From positions 1-17,206 of the forward strand of contig JAFLDQ010000066.1 in assembly GCA_017302355.1 (NCBI GenBank): a stretch of DNA of 17,206 nucleotides. The letters are read 5' to 3'. Numbering within the stretch: the first letter of the stretch is position 1; the number at the start of each line of letters is the position of its first letter. Origin of the DNA: Dechloromonas sp. (GTDB taxonomy: Bacteria > Pseudomonadota > Gammaproteobacteria > Burkholderiales > Rhodocyclaceae). Under the pieces are notes generated by a model. The model was not told where the DNA came from, did not search any database, and worked only from the letters and a program-made list of their open reading frames with translations. Shown here one piece after another: positions 8,801 to 15,244 of the stretch. Made by a program: the position numbers and the translations under genes.

Positions 8801-8902
8801 TTCCGCGAGGGCTGCGGTCGGCGAGAAACCCATCAGCGCGATGGACGACCCCCCCAGCCCGGCGGAGCAGACCTTGAAGAACTGCCGCCTGTTCATGTTC
8901 AT
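5837..8902 (-). CDS. fdnG: Formate dehydrogenase-N alpha subunit, selenocysteine-containing, Tat-exported
   Basis: This catalytic subunit oxidises formate to CO2 at a molybdenum or tungsten bis-pyranopterin site on the periplasmic side. The reading frame is continuous for 1021 residues if the in-frame TGA at 8317-8315 is read as selenocysteine. It falls at residue 196, the same number as in E. coli FdnG, in the context ARI-Sec-HAPTVASLAPSFGRG, and a SECIS-like hairpin follows. The N-terminus has a twin-arginine signal (NRRQFFKVC, then a hydrophobic stretch ending near ALAEV), then a [4Fe-4S] motif with Cys50, Cys53, Cys57 and Cys92. The length matches the family (1015 in E. coli). I chose ATG 8902 because GGAGG lies about 10 bases upstream and the RR motif then sits at residues 5-6; an in-frame start at 8986 would add 28 residues before the signal. 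Making the protein requires selA, selB, selC and selD elsewhere in the genome. It heads the fdnGHI operon, 105 bp after rdgC. Confidence 0.96.
8286..8317 (-). promoter_or_regulatory. bSECIS element with the selenocysteine UGA codon of fdnG
   Basis: On the - strand the UGA (8317-8315) is followed by 11 bases and then a small hairpin: GG (8303-8302), an unpaired UG, GCC (8299-8297), the loop AGUCU (8296-8292), GGC (8291-8289), an unpaired U, and CC (8287-8286). E. coli fdhF, from memory, also has 11 bases between its UGA and the GGU of its hairpin, and a GGUCU loop. The elongation factor SelB with Sec-tRNA binds such apical loops. The lower stem is weaker here because of the U/U mismatch. Pairing and spacing are read directly; the function follows from the family. 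Confidence 0.88.
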
Positions 8903-9007
8903 TTGTCCATGACCTCCGTTTGCGACCCCATGTCGCGCGGGGTTCATCATGTGACAAGCGGGTTGCCAATGCAAGCCATTTGACAATCCCCGGCCAGGCG
9001 CGGGCGC

Positions 9008-9913
9008 TTACCCTTCCTCGGCGAGCTCGCCGCCGAGCGCCTCGACCAGTTGCGGCAGGAAGCGCGACAATTCGCCGGTCATCAGCGCGAAATCGGCGTC
9101 GAACTGCTCGTCGGCGTGTTCGGCGCTCTTCTCGGACTGTTCCTTGAGCAGGTCGAGGAAGGCGAGGCGCCTGATCTCCAGCTTTTCGCCGAGGACGAAC
9201 GAGATCCGGTCATCCCAGGTCAGCGCCAGGCGCGTCGGCAGCTTGCCGCCCGCCAGATGCGCCTTGATCTCGTCGCCTTCCAGCGGGTGGCGGACATAAC
9301 GGACCGCCGACTTCTCGTCGCCCGATGCCTTGAGTTCGCAGTCGCGGTCGATGGTGAATCCGGCTGGCGCCGCGCCGCCGGCCAGCCAGCCGGCCATCGC
9401 CGACTGCGGCGAAAGCCGGGTGTGCAGCAGCGCCAGCGGGAATTCGTCGAGGCAGTGGCGCAGGTGCTCGATGACCTCCTCGGCCCTCGCCGGGCTGCTG
9501 GCGTCGACGCACAACCAGCCATTTCGCGGATCGATCCAGACAAAGGTCGAGCGGCGGCGGGTGAAGGCGCGCGGCATCAGTTCCTCGGTCACGCGCTCGC
9601 GCAATTCCTTCAGTTGCTTGCGCCCCGGCGCATAGCCCTGTTGCACCTCGATCGCCTCGGCGCGTTCCCTGACTTCTTCGAGGACGACCGACGACGGCAG
9701 CAGCCGCTGTTCGACCGACAGGGCCAGCAGCCACTGGCGGTCGAGCGAGAAGACCAGGGCGCCGTCCTTGCGCGGCGATACCCAGCCGCGGCTCATCGGC
9801 TGATTGCTCGGGCATCTGGAGAAGGGGGCGCGCGCCAGTTGTTCCTCGAACCGGGCGAGGTCGACATTCCACGGCATGGGCAGCCGGTAGAGCTGGAGAT
9901 TCCTGAACCACAT
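9008..9913 (-). CDS. rdgC: Recombination-associated protein RdgC
   Basis: RdgC is a nucleoid-associated DNA-binding protein that forms a ring-shaped dimer around duplex DNA and restrains RecA-dependent recombination. The 301-residue product begins with the family signature MWFRNLQLYRL. It continues with conserved segments such as FVWIDPRNGWLCVDASS, a central TRLSPQSAMAGWL stretch, and LALTWDDRISFVLGEKLEIRRLAFLD near residues 228-253. The C-terminus is acidic. The length is close to the roughly 300 residues usual for the family. ATG 9913 is supported by AAGGA about 9 bases upstream. It lies 25 bases after the trmB stop on the same strand, probably cotranscribed with thiS-thiG-trmB. The fdnG gene follows 105 bp downstream, and no intrinsic terminator is visible in that gap. 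Confidence 0.95.
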   Translation of the reverse strand: MWFRNLQLYRLPMPWNVDLARFEEQLARAPFSRCPSNQPMSRGWVSPRKDGALVFSLDRQWLLALSVEQRLLPSSVVLEEVRERAEAIEVQQGYAPGRKQLKELRERVTEELMPRAFTRRRSTFVWIDPRNGWLCVDASSPARAEEVIEHLRHCLDEFPLALLHTRLSPQSAMAGWLAGGAAPAGFTIDRDCELKASGDEKSAVRYVRHPLEGDEIKAHLAGGKLPTRLALTWDDRISFVLGEKLEIRRLAFLDLLKEQSEKSAEHADEQFDADFALMTGELSRFLPQLVEALGGELAEEG

Positions 9914-9938
9914 ATGATCTGTTCCTTGCAGGCGCCGT

Positions 9939-10643
9939 TCAGCGCTTCTTGAAGATGACGTCCCGGACGCCGTGACCGAGGCGCAGGCCGCGGTGCTCGA
10001 ACTTGGTCAGCAGCCGGTATTCGGGGCGTGGGGCGAAGCCGGCCACCGAATTGACCAGTGACGGCTCGGCGGACAGTACCTCCAGCATCTGCTGGGCGTA
10101 CTCCTCCCAGTCGGTGGCGCAGTGCAGATACCCGCCCGGTTTCAGGCGCGTTGCCAGAAGGGCGGCGAACGGCGGCTGGATCAGCCGGCGCTTGTTGTGC
10201 CGGGCCTTGTGCCAGGGGTCGGGAAAGAAGACATGGACGCCGTCGAGCGAGGCTTCCGGCAGCATGTCGCGCACCACTTCGACGGCGTCGTGCTGGCAGA
10301 TGCGCAGGTTGTCCAGCCCGCGCTCGGCGATCTGCTTACACAGCGCGCCGACGCCCGGCACATGGACTTCGACGCCGAGGTAATCGTTGTCGCGGTTGGC
10401 ATCGGCGATCCTGGCGGTGGTTTCGCCCATGCCGGTGCCGATCTCGAGGATTTTCGGGGCATTCCGGCCGTAGACCGCGGCAAGATCGATGGCTTGCGGC
10501 CGATAGACGATGCCGATCTTGGGCATCCACTCGGCGTAAGAGCGCTCCTGCGCCAGCGACATGCGGCCGGCGCGCCGGACGTAGCTCCTGATGTGACCGT
10601 ACTCCGCGCCCGCGCGGCCGTCGTTGTAGACGCCATCGCTCAC
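9939..10643 (-). CDS. trmB: tRNA (guanine-N7-)-methyltransferase TrmB
   Basis: This enzyme methylates N7 of guanosine 46 in the variable loop of tRNAs using S-adenosylmethionine. The 234-residue product has the SAM-binding motif [11 protein letters not shown] near residues 66-76, the VEVH segment at 91-94, and the diagnostic [15 protein letters not shown] stretch at 140-154, where Asp142 is the likely catalytic residue. The C-terminus has [11 protein letters not shown], also typical. The start is taken as GTG 10643. It overlaps the thiG stop in a GTGA (4 bases), and it gives a length close to the 239 residues of E. coli TrmB. The next in-frame ATG would remove 27 residues, including the conserved [11 protein letters not shown] region. 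The frame remains open far upstream into thiG, but that part is a shadow of the thiG sequence. Translational coupling to thiG is likely. Confidence 0.94.
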   Translation of the reverse strand: MSDGVYNDGRAGAEYGHIRSYVRRAGRMSLAQERSYAEWMPKIGIVYRPQAIDLAAVYGRNAPKILEIGTGMGETTARIADANRDNDYLGVEVHVPGVGALCKQIAERGLDNLRICQHDAVEVVRDMLPEASLDGVHVFFPDPWHKARHNKRRLIQPPFAALLATRLKPGGYLHCATDWEEYAQQMLEVLSAEPSLVNSVAGFAPRPEYRLLTKFEHRGLRLGHGVRDVIFKKR

Positions 10644-11422
10644 GAGCCGATCAGCCCGGAAGTGGGTGATGACGGGTCGGCCGAATAGAGCTTGCGCGGC
10701 ATGCGCCCGGCCAGATACGCCTCGCGACCCGCCTCGATGCCCTTCTTCATGGCGCTCGCCATCAGCACCGGGTTCCTGGCGTGGGCGATGGCGGTGTTCA
10801 TCAGCACGCCGTCGCAGCCGAGCTCCATGGCGATGGCGGCGTCCGAAGCGGTGCCGACGCCGGCGTCGACGATGATCGGCACCTTTGCGTTGTCGATGAT
10901 CAGGCGCAGGTTCCACGGATTGAGGATGCCCATGCCGGAGCCGATCAGCGAGGCCAGCGGCATCACGGCGACGCAGCCGATTTCTTCGAGCATCCTCGCC
11001 TGGATCGGGTCGTCGGAGCAATAGACCATGACCTGGAAGCCGTCCCTGACCAGCGTTTGCGCGGCTTTCAGCGTTTCCGGCATGTTCGGGAAGAGACTGG
11101 TCGGGTCGCCGAGGACTTCCAGCTTGCACAGCGGGTGGCCGTCGAGCAGTTCGCGCGCCAGCCGCAGCGTGCGCACCGCGTCGTCGGCGCTGTAGCAGCC
11201 CGCCGTATTGGGCAGGATGGTGAATTGCGACGGCGGCAGGGCGTCGAGCAGGTTGGGCTGGTCCGGGTTCTGGCCGATATTGGTGCGGCGGATCGCCACC
11301 GTGACGATCCCCGCGCCCGAGGCGTCGATGGCCGCCCGCGTTTCGGCGAAATCCTTGTATTTGCCGGTGCCGACGAGCAAACGGGAACGGTACGCCGTGC
11401 CGGCGATGGTCAGTTGATGCAT
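10640..11422 (-). CDS. thiG: Thiazole synthase ThiG
   Basis: ThiG is a (beta/alpha)8-barrel enzyme that builds the thiazole phosphate of thiamine from 1-deoxy-D-xylulose 5-phosphate, dehydroglycine and sulfur delivered by ThiS thiocarboxylate. The 260-residue product shows the catalytic lysine in CKLEVLGD (Lys100), which forms a Schiff base with the sugar. It also has the [22 protein letters not shown] block near 70-91, the MVYCSDDP motif, the phosphate-binding [12 protein letters not shown] and [11 protein letters not shown] loops, and the late [21 protein letters not shown] 11422 has GGAG about 8 bases upstream. It follows thiS by 15 bases, so its sulfur carrier is encoded in the same transcript, and its stop overlaps trmB. 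Other thiamine genes (thiC, thiE, thiD, thiO/H, thiF) are not in this window. Confidence 0.97.
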   Translation of the reverse strand: MHQLTIAGTAYRSRLLVGTGKYKDFAETRAAIDASGAGIVTVAIRRTNIGQNPDQPNLLDALPPSQFTILPNTAGCYSADDAVRTLRLARELLDGHPLCKLEVLGDPTSLFPNMPETLKAAQTLVRDGFQVMVYCSDDPIQARMLEEIGCVAVMPLASLIGSGMGILNPWNLRLIIDNAKVPIIVDAGVGTASDAAIAMELGCDGVLMNTAIAHARNPVLMASAMKKGIEAGREAYLAGRMPRKLYSADPSSPTSGLIGS

Positions 11423-11437
11423 GGCTTGTTCTCCGGT

Positions 11438-11641
11438 TCAGCCGCCGCCGACGGCGACGACGATTTCAAGCTGGTCGCCGGCAGCGAGCGTGGTCGTGGC
11501 GTGCTGGCTCTTCGGAACGATTTCGCCGTTGCGCTCGACGGCGATGCGCTTGCCGGTCAGCGCCAGCGCCGCGACGACGCTGGCGACGGTCTGTTCGACG
11601 GCGAATTGGCGGGGTTCGCCGTTGATGGTGATGTTCAGCAT
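11438..11641 (-). CDS. thiS: Sulfur carrier protein ThiS
   Basis: ThiS is a small ubiquitin-fold protein whose C-terminal glycine is adenylated and converted to a thiocarboxylate that donates sulfur to ThiG. The 67-residue product begins [13 protein letters not shown], contains the [11 protein letters not shown] segment usual in ThiS, and ends AVGGG, which supplies the required terminal Gly-Gly with one extra Gly before it. It is directly upstream of thiG, 15 bases apart. No Shine-Dalgarno sequence precedes ATG 11641; instead the hexamer TAGAAT ends 6 bases before it, which would give a leaderless or nearly leaderless message if it is a -10 box. No TPP riboswitch is seen in the 57 bases upstream. 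Confidence 0.95.
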   Translation of the reverse strand: MLNITINGEPRQFAVEQTVASVVAALALTGKRIAVERNGEIVPKSQHATTTLAAGDQLEIVVAVGGG

Positions 11642-11698
11642 CCCGGCATTCTAGCGGCTAATGCGGATGAGCGCCGAGCCGCCGCCACCGCGACCTGC

Positions 11699-13108
11699 TT
11701 ACAGCACGAGTTGCATGCGCACACCGAACAGCGTGGCGCGCTCGGCGTCGGCGCCCCCGCCGGGATGGCGGATCCATTGGGCGACCGGCTGTACCGCGAG
11801 ATAGCGCGTGAGAACGGCACGCCAGGAAACCTCCAGGACGTTCTCGCTGGCGGCCGTCGGATTTCCGCCGGCGGCCTGCGTCGACCGGTAGCCGGAAGAC
11901 AGCCCGCCATGGACGGCGCCGATCGCCAGCACGTCGTCGGGCCGGCTGGCCAGCGGCCCGCGCACGCGCACGCCGAGGTTCCAGGTGCGGTCGATCGCCG
12001 TCGCCCGGCCGTTCGACCAGCTGTAGCGGGCGAAGGCGCTGACATCGCGGCCCTTCTCGCCGAGGCCGAAGAGTGTGTTCTCGGCCAGCACATAGCCTCC
12101 CTGCGCATGGTCCCGCGCCGGTTGACCGTCGGCATCGACGGCGTACTGATCGGGCGGCGGCTTGCTGTAGCGCCACAGGCCGAGTGCATACTTGCCCTCG
12201 CCGGTGAAGCGCTCACGGTCGTACAACTCGTCGGTCGGGACGGTGTCCACGGGCTCGACCGGATTCAGCGTGAACCCCTTTTCGCTGGGCTTCCAGCCGA
12301 TTTCGCCGATCGCGAACGCGCCCTGGCCGGCGGAGGACCGGAAGAAGTAGGACCTGGTAGCGTCCGGATCGCCGGCGACGCCGTTCATGACGGCAGCCAT
12401 GCCGTACAGGGCCCGGTCCGCGGACACCCACTTGGCGCGCACGCCGAGGGCGGCGGAGTTGAAGATGGACGGTACGTAGGTCTGGCTCAGGTCGCCCGGC
12501 GCGCCAAACGTTGGGTGCATCAGGATGCTGGCCGACTCGATGACGGAGAACTCGGAATCGATCGGGTAAATGCCCGCCAGCACCGAGAACTGGTCGTTGA
12601 AGAAATTCTGCTGGATCCACGCCTGGAACAGGCGGGCGGTAGGCGCCGCGACCTCGATGTTGCTGACCCCCATCAGGCTGCCGGTGTAGTTGCCATTGAC
12701 CCGGCTGCCGCCGCTGTAGAGAACGTTCACGTAGGCGGTCGCCCCCGTCCACCCGGCCAGCTTTTCGAGATCGGCGGTGGCGCGCAGGTCGATGTTGGTC
12801 ATGGCGCCGCCGCCGTTGCGCTGGCCGCCGCGATTGCGCAGCGCGTCGACGGTCACCGTCCCGTCGAAGGTCCAGCCGGCCTGCCAGGCCTCGCTGCGCC
12901 GCCCGCCCCAGTCGCCGGTCAGCGTGGTGCCCGCGAAATCCGGGGGGTCTTCGCCTTCGTGCTCCACATGGTGCAGATGGCGATGAATCTCGTGGCCCGG
13001 CAGATCCGGGGGGGCTTCGGCGGTTTCCGGGGGGTTGGCGTACAGCACGGGGCTGCCCGTGCAAAGCGCCAGCGAAAGCAGCATGGCCAGCCATCCGTTT
13101 GTCTTCAT
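11699..13108 (-). CDS. OprB-family carbohydrate-selective outer membrane porin
   Basis: The 469-residue product starts with a Sec signal peptide (Lys at position 2, hydrophobic core 6-17, likely cleavage after LYA at residue 24). Six histidines at 39-50 (HEIHRHLHHVEH) follow, then the OprB-type opening LTGDWGGRRSEAWQAGW near 63-79 and alternating aromatic/polar beta-strand segments to the end. Family motifs include TARLFQAWIQQNF, FSVLAGIYPIDSEFSVIESASILMHPTFG and the C-terminal RYLAVQPVAQWIRHPGG. OprB porins admit sugars or similar solutes, but the substrate cannot be told from sequence. The last residues are QLVL rather than the usual terminal Phe. I chose ATG 13108 because AGGGGGAG ends two bases upstream and the signal peptide begins there; an in-frame start at 13162 would add 18 residues in front of the signal. 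It stands alone between the SDR gene and thiS. Confidence 0.88.
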   Translation of the reverse strand: MKTNGWLAMLLSLALCTGSPVLYANPPETAEAPPDLPGHEIHRHLHHVEHEGEDPPDFAGTTLTGDWGGRRSEAWQAGWTFDGTVTVDALRNRGGQRNGGGAMTNIDLRATADLEKLAGWTGATAYVNVLYSGGSRVNGNYTGSLMGVSNIEVAAPTARLFQAWIQQNFFNDQFSVLAGIYPIDSEFSVIESASILMHPTFGAPGDLSQTYVPSIFNSAALGVRAKWVSADRALYGMAAVMNGVAGDPDATRSYFFRSSAGQGAFAIGEIGWKPSEKGFTLNPVEPVDTVPTDELYDRERFTGEGKYALGLWRYSKPPPDQYAVDADGQPARDHAQGGYVLAENTLFGLGEKGRDVSAFARYSWSNGRATAIDRTWNLGVRVRGPLASRPDDVLAIGAVHGGLSSGYRSTQAAGGNPTAASENVLEVSWRAVLTRYLAVQPVAQWIRHPGGGADAERATLFGVRMQLVL

Positions 13109-13149
13109 GTCTCCCCCTGATGCCGTCCCGGACCCCACCGGGAGTTCAA

Positions 13150-13191
13150 GGATAAGGCGCAAGGCCTATCCGTGCAAGCCGCGCGGCTTGC
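13150..13191 (-). terminator. Possible hairpin structures at the 3' end of the argS-dsbA-SDR unit
   Basis: A perfect 18-bp palindrome, GCAAGCCGCGCGGCTTGC (13174-13191), lies inside the last codons of the SDR gene. A second stem, GGATA-GGC / GCC-TATCC with one bulged A (13150-13171), overlaps its stop codon. Neither is followed by a T-run on the - strand, so intrinsic termination is uncertain. They sit where transcription of the upstream operon would end, before the porin. Confidence 0.3.
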
Positions 13192-13936
13192 GCGGCGCAC
13201 CGGAAAACAGCAGGTCGTAGAGCCGGTTGGGCAGCAGGCGCAGCACCCTGGCGACGATGCCCATCTGCCACGGGATCACCGTGTAGCTCGCGCCGCGTTC
13301 GATGGCCCGCGCAAAGCGCGCGGCCGCCTCGTCCGCCGCCAGCAAAAACGGCATCCGGTAGCGGTTGACCGCGGTCAATGGCGTGGCGATGTAACCGGGC
13401 GCGATGGTCACCACCCGGATGCCGCAGGGCCGCATCTCGAGACGCAGGCTCTCGAGGTAGGAGATCGCCGCCGCCTTCGAGGCCGAGTAGGCTTCGGCGC
13501 CGGCCAGCCCGCGAATCCCGGCGACCGAGGCGATGCCGACCAGCCGCTTCGTGCCGCCGGCTGCCTTCATCGCCGCGATGAACGGAGCAAAGGTCGCGGC
13601 CATGCCGAAGACATTGGTGTCCATGATCCGGCGAAAAGCGGCGAGATCCTCCGCACGCTCGGTCAGTGTTCCCGCCGACACGCCGGCGTTGGCGATGACG
13701 ATGTCGGGCGCCCCGAAACGCGCGATGAAATCGTCCGCCGCCGCCCGCAGCGCCGGCGCATCGCAGACGTCCAGGGGATAGACCGCATGACCTCCGCCGA
13801 GCCGCCGATTCAGTTCCTCGAGAAGCCCGGCGCGGCGCGCCGCCAGGCCGAGAGTTGCGCCCTTGCCGGCGTAACAAACGGCGAGCGCCTCGCCGATCCC
13901 CGACGAGGCGCCCGTGATGAAGACCTTCAGCGCCAA
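13166..13936 (-). CDS. Short-chain dehydrogenase/reductase (SDR family)
   Basis: This is a classical SDR oxidoreductase of 256 residues, cytoplasmic, with unknown substrate. It has the nucleotide-binding motif TGASSGIG at 8-15, the NAG motif at 83-85, catalytic Ser137, Tyr150 and Lys154 (YSASK) and PG at 180-181. Arg34-Arg35 after the second strand suggests a preference for NADP(H). After residue 220 there is a non-standard basic and hydrophobic tail (IVARVLRLLPNRLYDLLFSG), which could touch the membrane. The start is a TTG at 13936 immediately after the dsbA stop (TAATTG). It places the first beta-strand at residues 4-8, as expected, and no alternative start lies before the TGASSGIG motif. 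It is the last gene of the argS-SPOR-dsbA-SDR run. Confidence 0.9.
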   Translation of the reverse strand: MALKVFITGASSGIGEALAVCYAGKGATLGLAARRAGLLEELNRRLGGGHAVYPLDVCDAPALRAAADDFIARFGAPDIVIANAGVSAGTLTERAEDLAAFRRIMDTNVFGMAATFAPFIAAMKAAGGTKRLVGIASVAGIRGLAGAEAYSASKAAAISYLESLRLEMRPCGIRVVTIAPGYIATPLTAVNRYRMPFLLAADEAAARFARAIERGASYTVIPWQMGIVARVLRLLPNRLYDLLFSGAPRKPRGLHG

Positions 13937-14575
13937 TTACTTCTTGCCGGGTTTCTCGCTGCGCGCCTTGGCGATCAGCTTGTCGGTGCTGGCCAGCACC
14001 TCGTTGAAGCCGCTGCCACCGACCAGGTACTTGCCATCGACCGCCACCGCCGGCACGCCCTGGATCTTGTAGGCCTGCGCCAGCTGGTCGCCGCGCTTGA
14101 CCTTGCTCATGACGCCGAACGAATTGAACGCCTCGGCGAATTTCTTCGGATCGACCCCTTTCTTTCCGACCCATTCGACGATCGCCTTTTCTTCGAACAG
14201 GTTGAGGCGATCGTTGTGGAGCGCCTTGAACACTTCACCATCGACGCGGGCCAGGTCGCCGGTCGCTTCCAGCGCGTAGTATAGCTTGGCGAGATTCGCC
14301 CAGGCAGCGCGGCCAAAGGTGACCGGCACCCGCTTGAACACCACGTCGCCGGGCTGCCTGGCCGCCCAGGCGGAAATCAGCGGATGGAAGTCGCTGCAGT
14401 GCGGACACCCGTAGCTGAAGAATTCGAGCACCTCGATCTTCGCCGGATCGTCGGTCGGCTGGGTGGGCGAAACCGGCGTGTAATCCTTGCCGGCGGTCTG
14501 CGCCCATGCCGGAACGGCGAGCGCCAGCGCGGCAACGACGGTCACGCCGAGAAAAGTGCGACGGGCAAAGTGCAT
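13937..14575 (-). CDS. dsbA: Thiol:disulfide interchange protein DsbA
   Basis: DsbA is the periplasmic oxidase that introduces disulfide bonds into exported proteins and is reoxidised by DsbB. The 212-residue product has a signal peptide (cleavage likely after AWA at residue 25), the thioredoxin-fold active site Cys57-Pro-His-Cys60 in EFFSYGCPHCSDFHP, a helical insertion domain, and the cis-proline loop GVPAVAVDGKY (Pro175). The CPHC dipeptide is the same as in E. coli DsbA. The signal has RRTFLG near its start, which resembles a twin-arginine motif, although DsbA is normally exported by Sec/SRP. ATG 14575 has AAGGAG 6 bases upstream and lies 3 bases after the SPOR gene stop. Confidence 0.95.
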   Translation of the reverse strand: MHFARRTFLGVTVVAALALAVPAWAQTAGKDYTPVSPTQPTDDPAKIEVLEFFSYGCPHCSDFHPLISAWAARQPGDVVFKRVPVTFGRAAWANLAKLYYALEATGDLARVDGEVFKALHNDRLNLFEEKAIVEWVGKKGVDPKKFAEAFNSFGVMSKVKRGDQLAQAYKIQGVPAVAVDGKYLVGGSGFNEVLASTDKLIAKARSEKPGKK

Positions 14576-14578
14576 GAC

Positions 14579-15235
14579 TTACTCCTTGTTCCTGACAAGC
14601 TGGGCTTCAACGCCATTTCTGGCCAGTTCGGCGCGGACCTTGTTCAGTTCATCGATCTTGGTATACGGACCGACCCGGACACGATAGTAGGTCTTGTCCT
14701 GCACCATCACCTGCTGCACGACGGCCTCCACTCCCATGAACGCGAGACGGGCTTTCTGGTTGTCCGCATCCTGCGGCGTGCTGAACGAGCCTGCCTGCAG
14801 GAAGAGCGGGGTCTTGCTTTCCCTGGGCTCTTCCTTCTTTTCTTCCTTCTTCGGCTCTTCTTTCGCCGGTTCTTCCTTGGCGACGGGTTTCGGCGCCTTG
14901 TCCGGAACGGCGTCGGACTTGCCCGGCAGGATGTCGTAGAACTGGAAGCGTTTTTCCGGGATCGGGTCCCCCGGTTTTCCCGGCAGCGTCAGCGGCTGCG
15001 CCGGCTGGGCCTCACCGCCGGGCGGCGGCGCCTTGGCTCCATTCGCCTTGCCGCTTTCCGGCGGCGGCGCCGGCAGTTGCTTGTTGAAGGGCAGGGGCGA
15101 CTTGTTCATCGTCCACACCACCCCGGCGGCGATGATGACCCCGATCACGAGGCCGATGAACATGCCGATCAGCGTGCCGCCGCGCGCCTTCCTTCTTGCC
15201 GGCTGGCTTCTCCTGGGTTTCAAGTCACGGCTCAT
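14579..15235 (-). CDS. Single-pass membrane protein with SPOR domain
   Basis: The 218-residue product has a basic cytoplasmic N-terminus (MSRDLKPRRSQPARRKARGG), one membrane helix at about 21-43, a long Pro/Ala/Gly linker that becomes a Lys/Glu-rich low-complexity stretch near 118-140, and a C-terminal SPOR domain at about 143-215 (LFLQAGSFSTPQDADNQKARL, then YYRVRVGPYTK). SPOR domains bind denuded peptidoglycan glycan strands at the division septum, so a role in cell division or wall remodelling is likely; it resembles the FtsN/DedD layout. The ATG at 15235 has GAGGA about 7 bases upstream, overlapping the argS stop region. The place directly after argS and before dsbA is common in betaproteobacteria. 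Confidence 0.9.
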   Translation of the reverse strand: MSRDLKPRRSQPARRKARGGTLIGMFIGLVIGVIIAAGVVWTMNKSPLPFNKQLPAPPPESGKANGAKAPPPGGEAQPAQPLTLPGKPGDPIPEKRFQFYDILPGKSDAVPDKAPKPVAKEEPAKEEPKKEEKKEEPRESKTPLFLQAGSFSTPQDADNQKARLAFMGVEAVVQQVMVQDKTYYRVRVGPYTKIDELNKVRAELARNGVEAQLVRNKE

Positions 15236-15244
15236 GGCGTTTCC

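Noticed and set aside
8953..8969. Sigma-54-like -24/-12 element upstream of fdnG (TTGGCA-N5-CTTGTC on the - strand)
   Set aside because: The spacing is right, but the essential GC at -12 reads GT, so it is not a supported site.
5813..8983. A 1056-codon open frame on the + strand opposite fdnG
   Set aside because: It mirrors fdnG codons in GC-rich DNA where stop codons are rare; the product is low-complexity with no known domain, and fdnG on the other strand is unambiguous.
8903..9007. FNR-type site (TTGAT-N4-ATCAA) upstream of fdnG, expected for an anaerobic formate dehydrogenase
   Set aside because: No acceptable match is visible in the 105-base gap; control may come from further upstream or another regulator.
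10781..13120. A 779-codon open frame on the + strand opposite thiG, thiS and the porin
   Set aside because: It is a shadow of several well-identified - strand genes and spans their boundaries; the product has no recognisable domain.
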